From assembly GCF_019649055.1 (NCBI RefSeq), contig NW_026570235.1, forward strand, positions 620,001-684,000: DNA of 64,000 bases, written 5' to 3'. The first letter of the stretch is position 1. Each line of letters opens with the position of its first letter. The position numbers were made by a program, and so were the translations under genes. This DNA is from Paramacrobiotus metropolitanus (Eukaryota > Tardigrada > Eutardigrada > Parachela > Macrobiotidae). The notes under the pieces are model-generated. The model ran no database searches. It saw only the letters and a program-made list of their open reading frames with translations, and was not told the DNA's origin. Below, piece after piece: positions 12,401 to 26,900 of the stretch.

Positions 12401-15400
12401 TAATGCCGCAGTGTCATATACTTTGTTATCAGACTCACAGTGATGATTCGAACTTCATTTTAAGAACTTATTCAGTTATTATTTACCTTTTTCAAACTTT
12501 ATTTAATTTAAAATTTATTCCAACAGTTAAAAATCTGTTATCAAAATTATGATTACTAAATTTACTTCGCAAATGTATGTGTATAACGCCACAAATTTAA
12601 ACAAAAAACTTGATCATAAACCACAAAATAAAATTAAGCAGTTTCCCGTTTTGGTAAGCATTCTCCAGCAGCAGACAGGGAAGTGCAGCTGATAATTAAA
12701 ACCGTCCATCAGGTGTTAAGTGTGCGATTATAAGTGACAAGCGCTTAATAATGTAAGCAGCAATAAACCAAACATTACCCGCCGCTGCGCTACTGCATCC
12801 CATAAATATTTCAAGCGTTCGTTGCTTACTGGGTGGGAACCGTGAGTTCCAGCTTGGATAAATTAGGATCGTGTGAATGCGCTTGTCGGTCGGTTAACTG
12901 ACGATTAACCACAGAGATCATATTGCGCACTGCATCATCCAGCGGCTGATGGGATGCCGATAAGTTTCCGGTGAGTTCACTGATCTTGTTCAGAACGCCG
13001 AGGTCACTTTCCAGTAGATCGCGCTCAACAAACGGCTTTTTCGCCGTTGTGAGTGCCGCTACAATTACATCATGTGTTACTCGTATAACTCAAAAACCAT
13101 GCCGCTATTGTGTTATCGTAGGCGGGAGTTACTAATGATTATGCTTCCGCGATTGCTTTGACTTACATCGTGCTAGCTCCAAATCAGCCAGGGAGATCTT
13201 CATGAGCAGCTTGTACTTATTATTTTCCAGGGTAGGATATAATTGCGGGCTACAGCTGTGAAAGGCAGTAAAGGTCATCATGGTGCAGCTACCCATTAAA
13301 GGTCGAATCATTTATCGACCTTCGGCTTTTCGTCATTATTTACTGCTTGCCTGTTAGAAGAAGGTTTTCGAATTGTGCCCGATTTACGCTTTAAATTGGT
13401 AATTACAAGGAGATCCGAAAATAAGAAGAGGCAGCGATCTTTTTTGAGTCCCATATTTCCACTCTACAAGATGGAATGCAGGATAAGTGATCCACTTGTA
13501 GTTGTCGCCAAGTACGAGTATGCAGAATATATGAGCCTATCTAATTTTATTTCTGACTTACAGCCATCGTCACCATATCGAATTTGAGGAACTTCCGATT
13601 AGGTTCCACCAGCTGCAAAAATAGTCTGTTTATTCAAATGGCAATTAAAATTGCAGTACACGATGGTTAACTTTTTATAAGCGATGTTCAGAAAATCAGT
13701 ACAAAACGTTCGATTTACTCAGGTGACTTAACAGGAATGATCTGCCGTCAAGGATTTAAGGTTGATCTTTTTATCGGCATCTGAACGGATTACTGGCAGA
13801 CTTTAATTTGCTATCGTAGACGCGGAAGTAAACTTAATGAAAAAAATTTTAAATAACACTTCAAGGGATTCTTTTTTGCCGATACTATCGTCACTTACGT
13901 CGTTCAATCCATCAATGTACATTTCCAGCTCTTTTAATCGAATCATCATTCGTTCGGCTTCGTCAACCTCCGCTTCCATGGCATTGATTTTCAGTGCCAG
14001 TTCATGAACTTGATTCTGCGCTGACTCTAAATCTATCCGATCTGGATGATCCTCGGCTGTGTGTTTCAGTAATTCCTGAGGAAGAAACACACGTACGACA
14101 ATGATGATTGATCATCACAAAAAAATACTTTGGATGGTCGTATTTAATAATCTCCTTAATCTTTCTAGTTGTGTAAATCATGTGATTCAGTTCGCACCGT
14201 TATACAAATTCGCACAGATTTTGTACTACGCACGTTCTACTGACCTTTATGAGCAATTCGTATCTGGGAATGCGTTGTACCGGCATAATTAATAATGCAT
14301 CCAAGTTTAATTTTCCTCGGTGTTCCCGTGCACATTGCTAAAATTTTTTCCGGTATTATTATTTAATTAGATGTCCAATAGGTATCAAGAGTACCTCCAA
14401 AAATTTGGCGAAATTAGGTTTCGTGATCTTCGCAAGTTTAATAGCATCCTTCGCCGTTTTCCAGTTATTTATGAATGCCGTATATGTATCGATAACTGAT
14501 TCTTTGGTAAACTGAAAAGCAAACAAATTTGGGAATGTAATCATACAATCTTATGTGATATCATTTTTATAGGCGAAGTTTAACGTATTTTATTGCATAT
14601 AAATCTCGCATCTATAACCAGACACTACTGACGTTGAACGTTGAACCCAAATAACCAATACCGTCTTTAGTATATAACTTTTTATTAGCAAAATGTACAT
14701 GTGCGGCACATTTGTAATTCTTACTTCGTGCACTATGACATCCCCAATTTTTTGTCGCGTATCCCAGCACTCCATTCGTCTTTTCAGCTCTGTTAGAAGA
14801 TTTTCGTGATGGCATTTGATTGCCGGGATTTGATAGAACATGTTTTCAGCTAAGGTTTTCTCCACCAAATCCTCATTGCCTTTTAGAGTTTCAAAATACT
14901 GTAACAAAAAAATTACGTGTTGTTATCAAATACAAATTCAATAAAAAAAGAAGGAAACTAGATAGCTTTTGGATAACGACTCTTTATATTATATCGTATA
15001 ATTAGCTAGTTTTGAAATTTAAAACCGTGCTCTGCAAAGCTACATTATTGTATCATACCTACGTCAACAGCGCTGTCAACGCAAACGGTAACTTAACTTA
15101 AAACAAACACGCTAAAACGATAAGTACGACGTATGATTGTTTTGTGATCTCTGGCGATCGTTCGGGTACCTACTGTTCAGCCGCACTGTTAGGCAACGTA
15201 ATTGGTAAATATAAAAACCTTCCCATGTAATTACTTCTTTCCGTACGAGATTTATGATAGATAATACGGCGTGAAATAGATTAAAATAATATATCCAGCA
15301 ATGCTACATTTTGATGATAATAACTAATAAGATTTAACATCGGCTGCGGCACAAAATTGTTAATTATCAGAAAACTGAATGAGGTCTTTGCGTGCTGATT

Positions 15401-18400
15401 TTAATACAGTTACGAAGGTTAACTCGTAACGGAAAAACTTTTTCCATTGTATTGTTCAGCGTGCAGCACAAATTAAATACTAAAATTGGGCATTGTTAAT
15501 GCGTGACAGTTATTTTATAATTATTTTATTTGCCACTGACCATGAGGGTACTACACAAGAAAATATTGACTGCGGGATTAATAAAAATTAATAAAAGTAT
15601 GCGCGATATTTTGAGTTGATGAAACTACCCATTGTTTTTGTAAATCATACATTACTCGCTCAATATATAGCAGCATATTAAATTTTACAAATGAACGTAT
15701 GAATAGTACTTAGTAATGATAGTGATAACGAATACTTATACCACTTACCTTTTCCAAAATTTGAAGCGATTCCACATAAGTCTTTTCAGTGTCGTATAAC
15801 TCTTTGGCGATATGAGTCCGGAAATCCTAACAAATGATTAATTAAGCGTTTAATCAATAATCACCATGGGTAGCTAACACGAAACCGGCGTTTTCTGCCA
15901 AAGCATTCGATAGCTAATTCCATAGTGGTTGCCTTACCGTGTCGGCAAAAAGAACAACACCGCATGACACCATTTTTTCGTGCTGCTTGTTAGGAATGAT
16001 TGGGAAAATGTTTTTCAACATGCTGTTCCGGATAATTGTAATACATTCACTCATGAATCGTGTAAGCCGCACAACACAATCCCTTCGATCGCTTTTTAAT
16101 TGTCACTTATGGAATACAAAACATGAAAGGAGAAATCTCAACGTCATTACACGGGAACACTGTGTAGCGGAAGCCGAGCTTTTCATGTGGAATAAACCCA
16201 CAGCTACACTGCAGTCAATTGCCTTTGGCGTCTGATCTGTACAGATATAAGACCAACCGGAAGGACTCATCGGGAGTTATGCCGTTCAGCTCAAGTAATC
16301 CAAACAAACATAACCATATTTCAGCAATTTTTCACAAGCCCGTCTTTCATTCCCTTGAGTATTGACCTTACTTTATCTACAATAACCATCGTTTTGTCTA
16401 TGCACACCCGTCAACCGAAAAACTTGCCGCGCTGATGACGAAAGAAATATGTAGCACTCCCTAAACTACCCTCCCCGATCGGCACAATGCGTGTATATAT
16501 CCCTCTCGTAAAAATAATATATTCAACGGCAAAATGCTAAATAAAAGTTATCCCTGCCGCAACGGTGATGTTTATATACAGTTATACACCGCTTCCCGAT
16601 GAGCAAATGGACCGACTACGTAAGTGACGTTGAGGTGCGAAATCCCGGACTCGGGACCTGCACATGCCGATCACAAGACCGGGTCGGTTGATTAATTACT
16701 GTTTTTCGCACAGTTTACGGCGAATGAAGCCTGATGTAGGGAGCAGCACTTGTCAATATCGGCCCGCTATTTCCGGAATAGTTTGGCTAATTATCAAGGT
16801 GTAATCCTGTGAAGACCATTGTGATTTGCCTGCGTCACTGGCAGAGTTGAGTGCACTCGTTGCCCGGTGCGATATGCGATGCGATTATTACGTTGTTACT
16901 TGTCACATTTCCTAAACCCTCCCATTCGGATCCCAGTAATGATTGCTCTATTATGTCGTAATGCTTCAGTAAAAGCGGGACCGGCTTAGTTACTTTGTCT
17001 TTAAGGTTTCCGGCAGACTATATGGCCGATCTGCCGGAGCCGGCAGTTTTACGTGTTGAATGCCATGCAACTTATTTTTAGTGATCTTGAATTAATCTAA
17101 TCCTAATACGAACAAAATTACATTTGCATAATTAGACAACTAACAGCAGCGTAGTAATTTTGCACAGTACCGATAGCCGCTGTTATGCGGTTCCTGGTAT
17201 GCGTTAAATTTTGTTACTGTATTACCATGAAATCTCACTAGCGCTATTGACAGCAAATTCGGTTTTTAATTTTGGATTACGCTCAAATTTTGGCTTTCCG
17301 AAGCAGAACGTACTGTAATCAGTTATCCAATTACTTTTGCAAGTAATTATTATGCTTATTAGATTATAATAGATTATTAATAGCCCTGTCATCATCTTAT
17401 GTTTTCTTACCGTGGCTCGCTTCGTGGAAGGATGTAATTTTGCTCGTGAGCTAATTGACTCGGACGACGGCACACTTTCCGTGGATCCAGAATACACGGC
17501 ACTGTCAGTGTCGTCGCTGTGTTTTTTCCAGTTAGTGGCGTCGGCGTCCGACGCCGACCGGCAGATATCACCCGGTCGCAGTGCGCTCCCCGCGGAATCA
17601 CTGAGTCCCGCGGCTGCCACCACATTAAAGAACAAATTGGGCGACGACTTCATTCCCACGTAGTGTCGCGCCAATTTCTCCTCCGCTAACAACTGCGCGG
17701 ATTGCCGGCGTTTGGGCATGTTGTGGCGTTCCTTACACTCCCCGTTCTCCGTCAATTCTGGCACTAGACCATTTTCCGGCATGACATGCTCGGGTGTTCC
17801 CGGTGATGGCTCGGGACTGTTAAGGAAACTGAGATCATGGACAAACTGTCGATTGTAGCCGGCGCGTTCGCGACGCAACTGCTCTTCCTGTAAGCAGATC
17901 CCGAATGGACCCCGCGGTTGATGCTTGTCACCATGACGAAAGCTGGCATGAAATGCCGCTCGTAGATTGTTGGCTTTGCCCGGCGCACTGGGAGATATCG
18001 CGGCAGTTGGGCATGCACTTCCGTTTGCCGTTTGTTTTTCCCCGGCGGCCGGCGCTGTGCCGCACACGACGTTGTCAGCGCCGGCATTGTTATGGATAGC
18101 ACTTTCACAGCCGGGCCACGCCCTGGCATCGATTGTCATAATTCCGCCGCTTTCCCGTATGAGGTCGTCTTTGATGCTCAGCGGCAAAGTGATACTGCGA
18201 TCGCTGTTTTCCGCCTCATCGACACTCTTTGCTGCACTATTGGTCACGTCACTTGTTGCCGGGGCGTTAGGGAGAACCGGCTCGCTGATCGAATAAAGGG
18301 CAATACTGCCGGGTTTGGAAAACTCCTGGGCACTGGGCGTCGGGTCACTGTGGTAGCGCAGTTTACGGGCGTCGACTTCCGGGCGTTCCGTGTCGGATTG

Positions 18401-20902
18401 AGCGGACTGGGTGGCACGGGCGCTGCTTTCTACCGAACCGGGATCCATGTACGAACGCAGACTGGATGACGCCGCTGTGCACGTGCTGTACACACTGTCG
18501 GTTAACGAAATGGAGCTTTCAGGAAACGACGACGACGAAAGACGGTTTTCGGGATTATCAATGTCCCAGGACGACGCTGTTGTGTTGGCGATAATATTGT
18601 TGGAAAACTGGTTTTCCGGATAGGATAACCCGCCTTTTCGTGGTTGTGGTGGAAAGGTCAACGATGACCCGTTCACATAAGCTTTGCGGTTACTTTCAGA
18701 ATTTCCGTTGACATACACTTCGGTTTTTGCCGGCAAATCGGTCGTTTGCATATGAACCATGTGCGCACCGGGATCAGTTATATTTTCCAAGGTTGGCAGT
18801 GGTGTCTTCTCATCAGTGTCAACCGCACGCGACTCTTGTCGCTTGGATGACAATGCATGAATGGAACCGGAAATGAGGTAATCGCGTTCACTGAGCGCAC
18901 CGTTAAAGGCGCTGTGCGTCGTGGACACCGTCGGGCTGAACGTGAACGATGAGGATGTGGATTCGGTTTCCATGGTCTCATCCACCGGCCCGGTGCTCTC
19001 GGAATAATCGTCCGACACAACGGAGATAACATAATCCGAATCGCGTCGATTTGTCGCCGGTGTTGCGGGGCACACCGGCACCGTGTTGCCGCTGTCATCA
19101 TGCAGTCCATTGACGGACTGTGTATCCGTATTAATATCCTCGCTGAGCGGCGGCTTGTCAACAGTCGTGGTTGCCGTCCGCAGTTTGGTATCGGTATTTG
19201 TATCCACACCAGCACTGGCGACGGGCCGCGCCGCCAGCTGAGCTACGTGATCACATTTTCGGTACAGCTGGAAGTGCTGACGAATGTCACTAATTAATGA
19301 TGCAATATCCTCCGATACTTTATACATTGTGCCGGCGCTGTGCTTCATGGCGGGAGCGAAGAGTGTACTTTCACGATCTTCGGACAGCGTCACACGTAAT
19401 CGCTCCTTACGTATCACTGGAATGTCCGCTTCATCCACACGCAGAATTCCGAGCAAATGATCGGAATTTTGATCGTTTTCCGGTTGCGAAAGTGCTCGCA
19501 TAACTCCATCTGGCGGCGGTAACCTTGGCTGTGCCGTCTCATTAATAATCGTTGCATGATCCGCTCTCGTATTACACCCATTAATACCGGCCTCAGTGTG
19601 CAGTGAATTTTTTTGACCCACTTTCGCCTCTTTGGCTCCAGCTGCTGCTGCTGTGGCCGCTGTCGGAACGGCCGCCTGTCGGCCCGTGCGTTTTTCCTCA
19701 TTAGGCGGACATTTCGACGCATGCTCGCAGGATCCCAGCCGGTCGGTAATGCGAAACTTGGAAAAGTTTAATCCCGCTAACAGACTCTCCAACTGGCTGG
19801 TATCCTGTTTACTGGGCATCTTTCCCAAATGAAATTCCAAACCGTTGCCGTTCTTCAGTTTGAGTTTGTTGAGAAAGGCACAGGTGCTGGCAAATGTCGG
19901 CATACTACGCTGCACTTCCCCATTGGTCCCATTATTGTCAGCCGTAGGCAGGCGGCGCCCGTTGGGCGGTAGGCCTGCCGACAGCGGGTTTTCACTGTAG
20001 ACCGTACCGTCTGGGCAGCGCACGAGTAATCGCACCGCATTAGGATTAGCTCTTTTACTGGCCTTACTCAGGCAGTCCACGCAGGATTTCTCAGGGGAAT
20101 TCTCGGAAAACAACTTTACCAGACTATCTACGGAATGATTGTGCTCATCAGCGGTGGCCTTGGTGATCAGTGACACTGGAGAGGCATTATGCGGATTGTG
20201 CTGGTGCTCCGGCGGCCCTGTCCGACGGGTTGCGTGGGGGGATGTTAAGGTCAAGAGTGCTGAAGAGCTGCTGCCGATAGTGGCCGGGACGGAGCCTTTA
20301 CGGCCGTACTGTGTACGCGGCAGCGACGTGGCGATGGTCGGGGAGGATGCTGATGATGCGGAGAAGCGACGCGCACTGGCCACCGGTGATGTCGTAACGC
20401 CGTTCGAACGCAGCTTCTTGGATAATGGCCCAAAGTCCGGCAATTCATCAACAATAAGTTTATTTGCATTATCGGCTGTAGTGTGCTGCTGGACAGTTGC
20501 TGACATGTGATTGGCATTGGCAGATGTTGTCAGTAAATCCAACTTGGTCGGACGTGCAGCCGCAGCTGAGGATTTACTGAAGCTCAGCTGTGTTTCGAAC
20601 AAACGCTCCAGTAAAACTTTCTGATTCCGTGAGCGGGATTCCACGTCGGCGATTAAGGCATTAAATTCTGAGACTTTTTTGTCAGCTTCCGTGGCGAGTT
20701 CGGTTAAACGTGAATAGTTGTTGCCGTCTGTACTGCCAACACTCGTACTGTCGCCGGTAAGCACAAACAGCGCTTTGCCGGTTTTCATACACGTCTTGGC
20801 TCCGTTTGCCGCTGCACAGGATCCGGACAGAGTTGGTGCCGAATGACCATTAAAGATTTTCGGATACTCATCAGTGGCGATATTGATAGCAGTTAGTGAC
20901 AT
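9441..20902 (-). CDS. ARHGEF17: Rho guanine nucleotide exchange factor 17 ortholog (p164-RhoGEF/TEM4)
   Basis: Eighteen exons on the minus strand, listed 5' to 3': 17411-20902, 15749-15826, 14725-14898, 14395-14511, 14245-14337, 13899-14075, 13562-13612, 13351-13463, 13167-13255, 12830-13058, 12229-12433, 11963-12153, 11386-11682, 11229-11315, 10719-10935, 10448-10622, 9932-10102, 9441-9715. Phases close to 2076 residues (human about 2063). The protein activates Rho GTPases. Domains: long low-complexity N-terminus (1-1164, one exon); DH about 1165-1377 with PVQRIPRYELLIK; PH-like region about 1378-1590 with RCLFLFSDLLV; C-terminal WD40-like propeller with DVWVCNSDGYVGQICVLS, GTMWIGTEDG, ELLWVGTSAGVILTV and KMLVVSGGDGYEDF. 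The end RDDSTNHLLLW is typical of ARHGEF17. The introns after 13351 and 12229 start with GC. The acceptor of the 13167-13255 exon is the least certain. Confidence 0.93.
15827..17410 (-). other. ARHGEF17 intron 1
   Basis: About 1.58 kb between the giant first coding exon and the first DH exon. Only short incidental frames are seen, for example at 15939-16235 on the plus strand. No additional exon with good borders and phase was found, and the flanking exons join in phase 0 without one. Confidence 0.55.
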
Positions 20903-23900
20903 TATTATGGCAGCATGGAGAGATGTTTATGGATAATTAGGCGGCAAATATAAACCATATCCAAATGTTGTAACCCAGAGCAGGCGGTATAACTGGGTTT
21001 ATATACAGTTTGGCTAGTAATTATCAGATTAGCGGCAAATGGCAAAAACCAATCCAAAATAGCAGATGCGGTTTTAGAAAATCCAGTGGTTGTGTTTTTT
21101 TTGCAATTGGACGGTGCGCTTACAGTAGTGTGCATATTCCAAGTAGTCGAACTGTTCAAGCCGGTCAGATTAGCCACTTCGACAACAAGCACTCAAAAAA
21201 GCGAATATATACACACATGCACACAACAGACCTCCCGAACGGCGAGAGCGAGGTCGCGTAATCACGTATCAACCAGCGGGCACGGAGAGTTAAATGCTCT
21301 GAATATTACGTGACCGACGTCGGATATCGGATGCTGCAGCAGAGAGAAATCTCCACATGTTGACTCATAAGATCAGGCGGATGATGCGGCGGTGGAATAC
21401 CGGCTGAATGGCTGCACCGGTTGCCAGCCAATAAGTAGATGACTGTGACGAATATCCCGAAAACAACCGCTGATTATTACCCAATATGATGGCAGCTGTG
21501 GCGGCCGTGGCGCGCGGCGCTCCAGATAAACTTCAACTCATTAAAACCAATGATGACCCTGATGCGCATGTGGGGTTGTGACAGTCCGCGCAGTGTACAA
21601 CGAAAACACACACACAGACTGCACCGCCGCGTATGTTGACGTATGCAGCGCAAATCCTGGGAAACGGCACTGTTAACTTTTGACGACAAAATCTATCTGC
21701 AAAAACAAATATGAATGTATGCACCGATTTGTAAACAAATTTCTTCGTCCCCGCATAACACTGGACACCACTTATCGGAAATTGTCACCTTAAAGCAAAA
21801 TTTGGAAACACTTGTGTGTACTGTATAATCCCGGCGTGCATCTTACCGGTTGGCGATCGCCGATCTGTCATGTAAACGCTGTATACACAGACTTTCTATA
21901 CACGATGTCACATGCATACTTGGCGGATAAGATAGCAAAAAAATGTTGCTTTTGGCAGGTTTACTGTAGCCCAAAATCCGGCTAAATATGTGGGAGAGGA
22001 AGTAAAATTATCGGGGAAGGATGATTTGAGCAAATTACATGGGCTGCTGCCACCACAGCATCCCCGCTGTGTTATTTCCTCAAGGCACACTCATCTGACA
22101 CATTCTATTACCATCAGGATCATCTTTCCGATTAATCATCTTTACTTTCCGCACAGTAAATTCTAAGCGATTTATAATAGTTTAAATATAGTCATAAAAT
22201 TTTGCACCAGTGGATTTACTGCCGGTCGATTCAAGTAGTGCTAAAACGGCATGCACGAGCAGCACGGCTAATACACAAATTTGTTTATCACCTGACCGGT
22301 GAGAGAATAATTTTATGCAATCGCCTTGATTAATTACTCAATCAAATTCTGTGAATATTATGGAAATGAGGCTTATCTCTAAAAGATGTTCCTGCTTGCG
22401 TACATTTCGCAGTATACATTTCGATATGTACAATATGATGCAATTATAATTGTCAGCCAACTGCACAAGAAAAACGTGGAAATCGGAACTAGTGACTAAA
22501 CCCAGCTGTAACGTTAACACAATGATAGAATCAAAAAAAAGCAACTTACGGTATACAAGAAGAAACAATAAAAAATATTCCAATAAAATAATCCATTAAA
22601 AATATGACATTTAAATGTGACAGTTAGTTATCATATTTTTAATTTACCTTTACAGAAAGGTTAATGTGAGCTGCAGTTCAGCAACAGTTGGCAGGATATC
22701 TCGATTTTGGGTGCAAACTCACTTTTAAAATTCAAGAATTAGGAATTCAGTAATAGAAGTCTCCATTTCACATTTGCCGGTAAACATTGATATCAGATTA
22801 ATTTCAAATTTTAGACAACCGAGTGACCGTACTGCGTATTAACAATCTGCCGGTATCTTGATCGCCATGCACCACATAAGCTATTACTACAGTATCAACG
22901 CAGTCAGCAGAAAATGTTCGATTAACCGCTTGAACACAATGCACTAACGCCAATATTTACACGGACCGCATGAGATATGGCACATCCTGTCAAAGGTGGA
23001 CCAACGAAACACAAGGTTCTCCTGCTTACATAAAGAGAGCAACACTTAGGAAAGAATGAATCTATTTAGCCCCAATTTGCCTCTGTTCAGTTTCTTCTGT
23101 TTCGGCTGTGAATCAGTGTTTATGCAAACAAAACCAATGATAGGGTAACATTTATACAAATATATGTAATTACCTTTTTTATTACGAAATTGCAATAAAA
23201 TTGCAAGGAAAATATTTATTCAGAGAAATATAAGGAACAAAGTAAAAATGTTTCGCGGCTAAAACTTCAATGTGCAACTGCACCGTATATACAGTACGTG
23301 TATGTATATTGTACATCTAATAATTGAGAAATGTGGTGCACGTATTGTGTCCGTTCACACGGCTACACATTAGCGTCCAATTTTTCTGGTCCGCACATAA
23401 CCAACAAATGAAACAGGTGAAGTGGCCTTTCCGGTCATGCGGGCGTTTCCTGTTTGGGATTGAAAAATCATGCACTTGACTCGCTCATTAAACATTGACT
23501 GCAAGCATCCACAAGTGGCATACTTCTACATGCGCAAAACAAATCTAGCACAGTGCAAGCTGTATGTATCGTTTTCAAGTTCAAGTAAGGTATTACTGGA
23601 CAGTGGATACTAGTGACGTGGACCTGCGCTATGAGTCATTAAAAAAAAACTTCAACAGGTAGCCACCGGATTCATACACACCATAACTAGGAATGGTGCA
23701 GGGAAGGACTGGGAAAACTTCAAACGGTTTGTGTAATGTTGAGCAATTTCAGTTACTTGATTGTACGAGGTATATAACAAATCCCACGAATATTTTTAGC
23801 CGCTAAATAGTAAACGGAGCACGAACAGGTACCGTATAGTCCGTAATACATACATGCGCGTACTTCCGGATCATCGAAGCGATTTGTTGAATATTACGGC

Positions 23901-26900
23901 TATATACTGCAGACTGATTACTGGTATACCTGATATGGTTTATGTGCTAAGATCATTACCCAGATTTCATTAAGAATTATGCAAAAGCGCAACCTATCTT
24001 TCGTAATGTGGGATTATTAGAGCGTTACAACATTGTGCATTTAAATATGCAAATCCGCAGACTACGTACGCGGCACTGCAACGGCAATAACATGGTTCCA
24101 TATTTATAATATTATAATATTATTGTTAACGTACGTATAATGAACCTATTTGATCATATTATATCAGTTTATCGGTATTTTGTATAAAAATTTTGGTATT
24201 TCAATAATAGAACTGCGAAGCTAGTTTTTATGGAATAATTTTAAAACTGATTCTGCCATGAAACATTTTTTACGGAAGCGTTTATTGTATATCATGGTGC
24301 ATATGCGAATCTCACTTTACGCTTCTTAACAACCACAGTTACCACGCATACGTATCTACAAGTACTATAAAATATCCCTGTACAGTAGGAGAACAGCCTG
24401 TGATTATGAAACCATAAACTTTGTATTCGCGCGCCTATGTGCAATTATGTTAAGCTTACAGTCCCCTTTCCCCAAATTTATATCTCTTGTAAGTCCATGC
24501 GTGATAATTAAGTACAGTAATTATAAGCTTATGCAATGCGCCGGTGCATAAATGTAATAGCTGTTATTAATATTTTGCTTCAAATTTGGAAAGTAATAAT
24601 AGTATTTATGATCATATTATATCTCTAAAGCAAATGCGCGTTTACGTTAAACAGACAAATAAAGAAAATCTGTATTTGCACAACTGCCTGCTAAATCAAT
24701 ATTCGTTCTGACTTGCAGATGATCTGCTAAAAATGCAGAGCAAAGGAGTCTGGTGCACGGTAAATATTGGTGTTTAACTGCATTAGCATTTCTGACGAGG
24801 TGGTTAACCGTAATTTCTGCATTCGCAATCAACTGCAGACGTTCACCTTATAGCGCCTTTTAATTAGTATATGAACTTCCGGTAAATAAAAGCCTCACTT
24901 AATTACCGGTTAATCAAGGATTCACTTCTTTGTGTAAGCCGTAGTCCATGACCCAGTGGGACCCCGTACGATCTGACTTGTGCTACTGATCGTATTGAGC
25001 AAATTAATAATTAAAAGTTACAGTATGTTTTTGAAAAACCTAAAACGAAAACCATAATACGTTTCAAAATGCTATAAACAAGTAACCACGTTGAATGTGT
25101 ATGTATACTGTATGCTTACTCGTGTATCCTTATCGTAAATATGTACATCAGTAGCAAATGCAAATGGAAAACATGAGGAAACACGATCGTGATTAATGCT
25201 AAAAATTAAAATCGCTTATTGTTAATTAAAAACATATCTGCCTTAATGGTAGTCTGTCACACGGTACTTTATAATCACGTAATTCATACTCGTGAGGTGT
25301 TTCATTCAAGAAGTTATTTCTAAAAAAAATTCAAGCGTGCAAGTTGGTTTCATAATAATTGAACCGAATGAGTTGACTGACAATCTGACAATACGGTAAG
25401 CATTTTTCTAGTGTCAAATACGTATGCGCTTTACATTAATCGAGTAATTACAGCAATGCTGCATACCTGTAGTAAAAGTTAACAGCGTTTTTGGACTGGT
25501 AATTTGCCACGGCGACCGTGTGAAGAAGGCAGACGTAAATCCGGCAGGATCAATGTCGGCAGCTTACTTGACCACTGTGCAGCTCTGCAAGATTCCGAAA
25601 ATCTCCGGTGTTGCGGCGTTGAAAAGATGGAAATTAATGATCGAATCTCCCAAACTGCTTCCATATGCCAGGTAAGATACTATAAGTCTGCCGTTACAAC
25701 TCACATGTATAGTATACCGCACGTTCCTGCGCCGGTGACTTCTCAATGCACAATGTCCTTATACACAATAAAGGAGCGTTTATTGTCGGACCGCGTCGCT
25801 CGCTAGACAATCACACTTCAACAGCTCCGCCCTCTTGTCCAGCAGCAGGCTTGTCTTTGTAATTCATTAATGTATTCCGCTATTGACAGTCTGGACGTGA
25901 TATGACGATGCCATAAGTGCAGAGAAATCTGTCAAGTAAAATTCTGCGGCAAAAGAAAATCCAATTTCGCATGCGCGCTTCGGTTCTGAGGGCATTTAGC
26001 ATAATTCCACGCTAAAAATCTTGCCAGCCTCCGCTGGCCTCCGCTTGGAATCAAGGGAGTATGTTGGGCCACCCCCATTTCTACGCTGCAGCGCTTGCAC
26101 GCATTTGATCGTTTCCAAATATATATAAGACTGAGATAGTGGTTCTTATTATAAATATCCTAATAGAGCTATATTTTATTTTTCTGTGTGTAACAGATTC
26201 ATAATCAACGATGCGAAGACGGCTACGTTTTCTAACAGATACGACATGCACATCTTCGCCTGTTGCAAACAACAGTCAGATACAAAATGCGACCCTGCCG
26301 CATAAAGTGTAGACCAACATGGGCTAAAATGATTTTTTGCTCTTTTTTCTTACATTTGTTTACCGATACGCAATAAGCGGCTGTTTGTTTATTTTCCGGT
26401 ATGTACCTGCACGATCACACCGTCATGTGGGTATATATGTGCTAAATACCGGTACCGGTATTCTGTTTGAGTTTGACGGTACTGAAATTATAACTATAAC
26501 CCGGGCAGCGTGCCTCGTAAAGCATTAAGCGCCAGTTTTGATATCCGTTATCTCTCCACATGCAGATTCTTGAACACACATATCGAACAAATTTTCCAAA
26601 AACATTTCCGTATTTGAAGACGTGCGTATATTTTACATTTCCGACCTGCTTGCATTGTTTAGTGTTTACTGTTAATCCGATACAAACAAAGACACTACCG
26701 CTTTCGACACTTTTCTCTGTAGTGGTGTATTGCTGAACTCTGTAATAAATACTGTAATCAAACACAATTGTTAAGAAAAGGGATGCAGAACGCTTGCAGT
26801 ATCTAACCGTATGCGCTTGTATATATGACCCAATCTGTCAAATATTACATTTGCATAGTCTTGCATCTGTATAAACTTCATGAAGTTGCATTTTATTTTA

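Noticed and set aside
20139-20510. Long plus-strand frames antisense to ARHGEF17 exon 1 (also 17967-18469 and 19632-19832)
   Set aside because: They are shadows of a GC-rich coding exon on the other strand. The ARHGEF17 frame is continuous for 1164 codons and joins the DH exons in phase.
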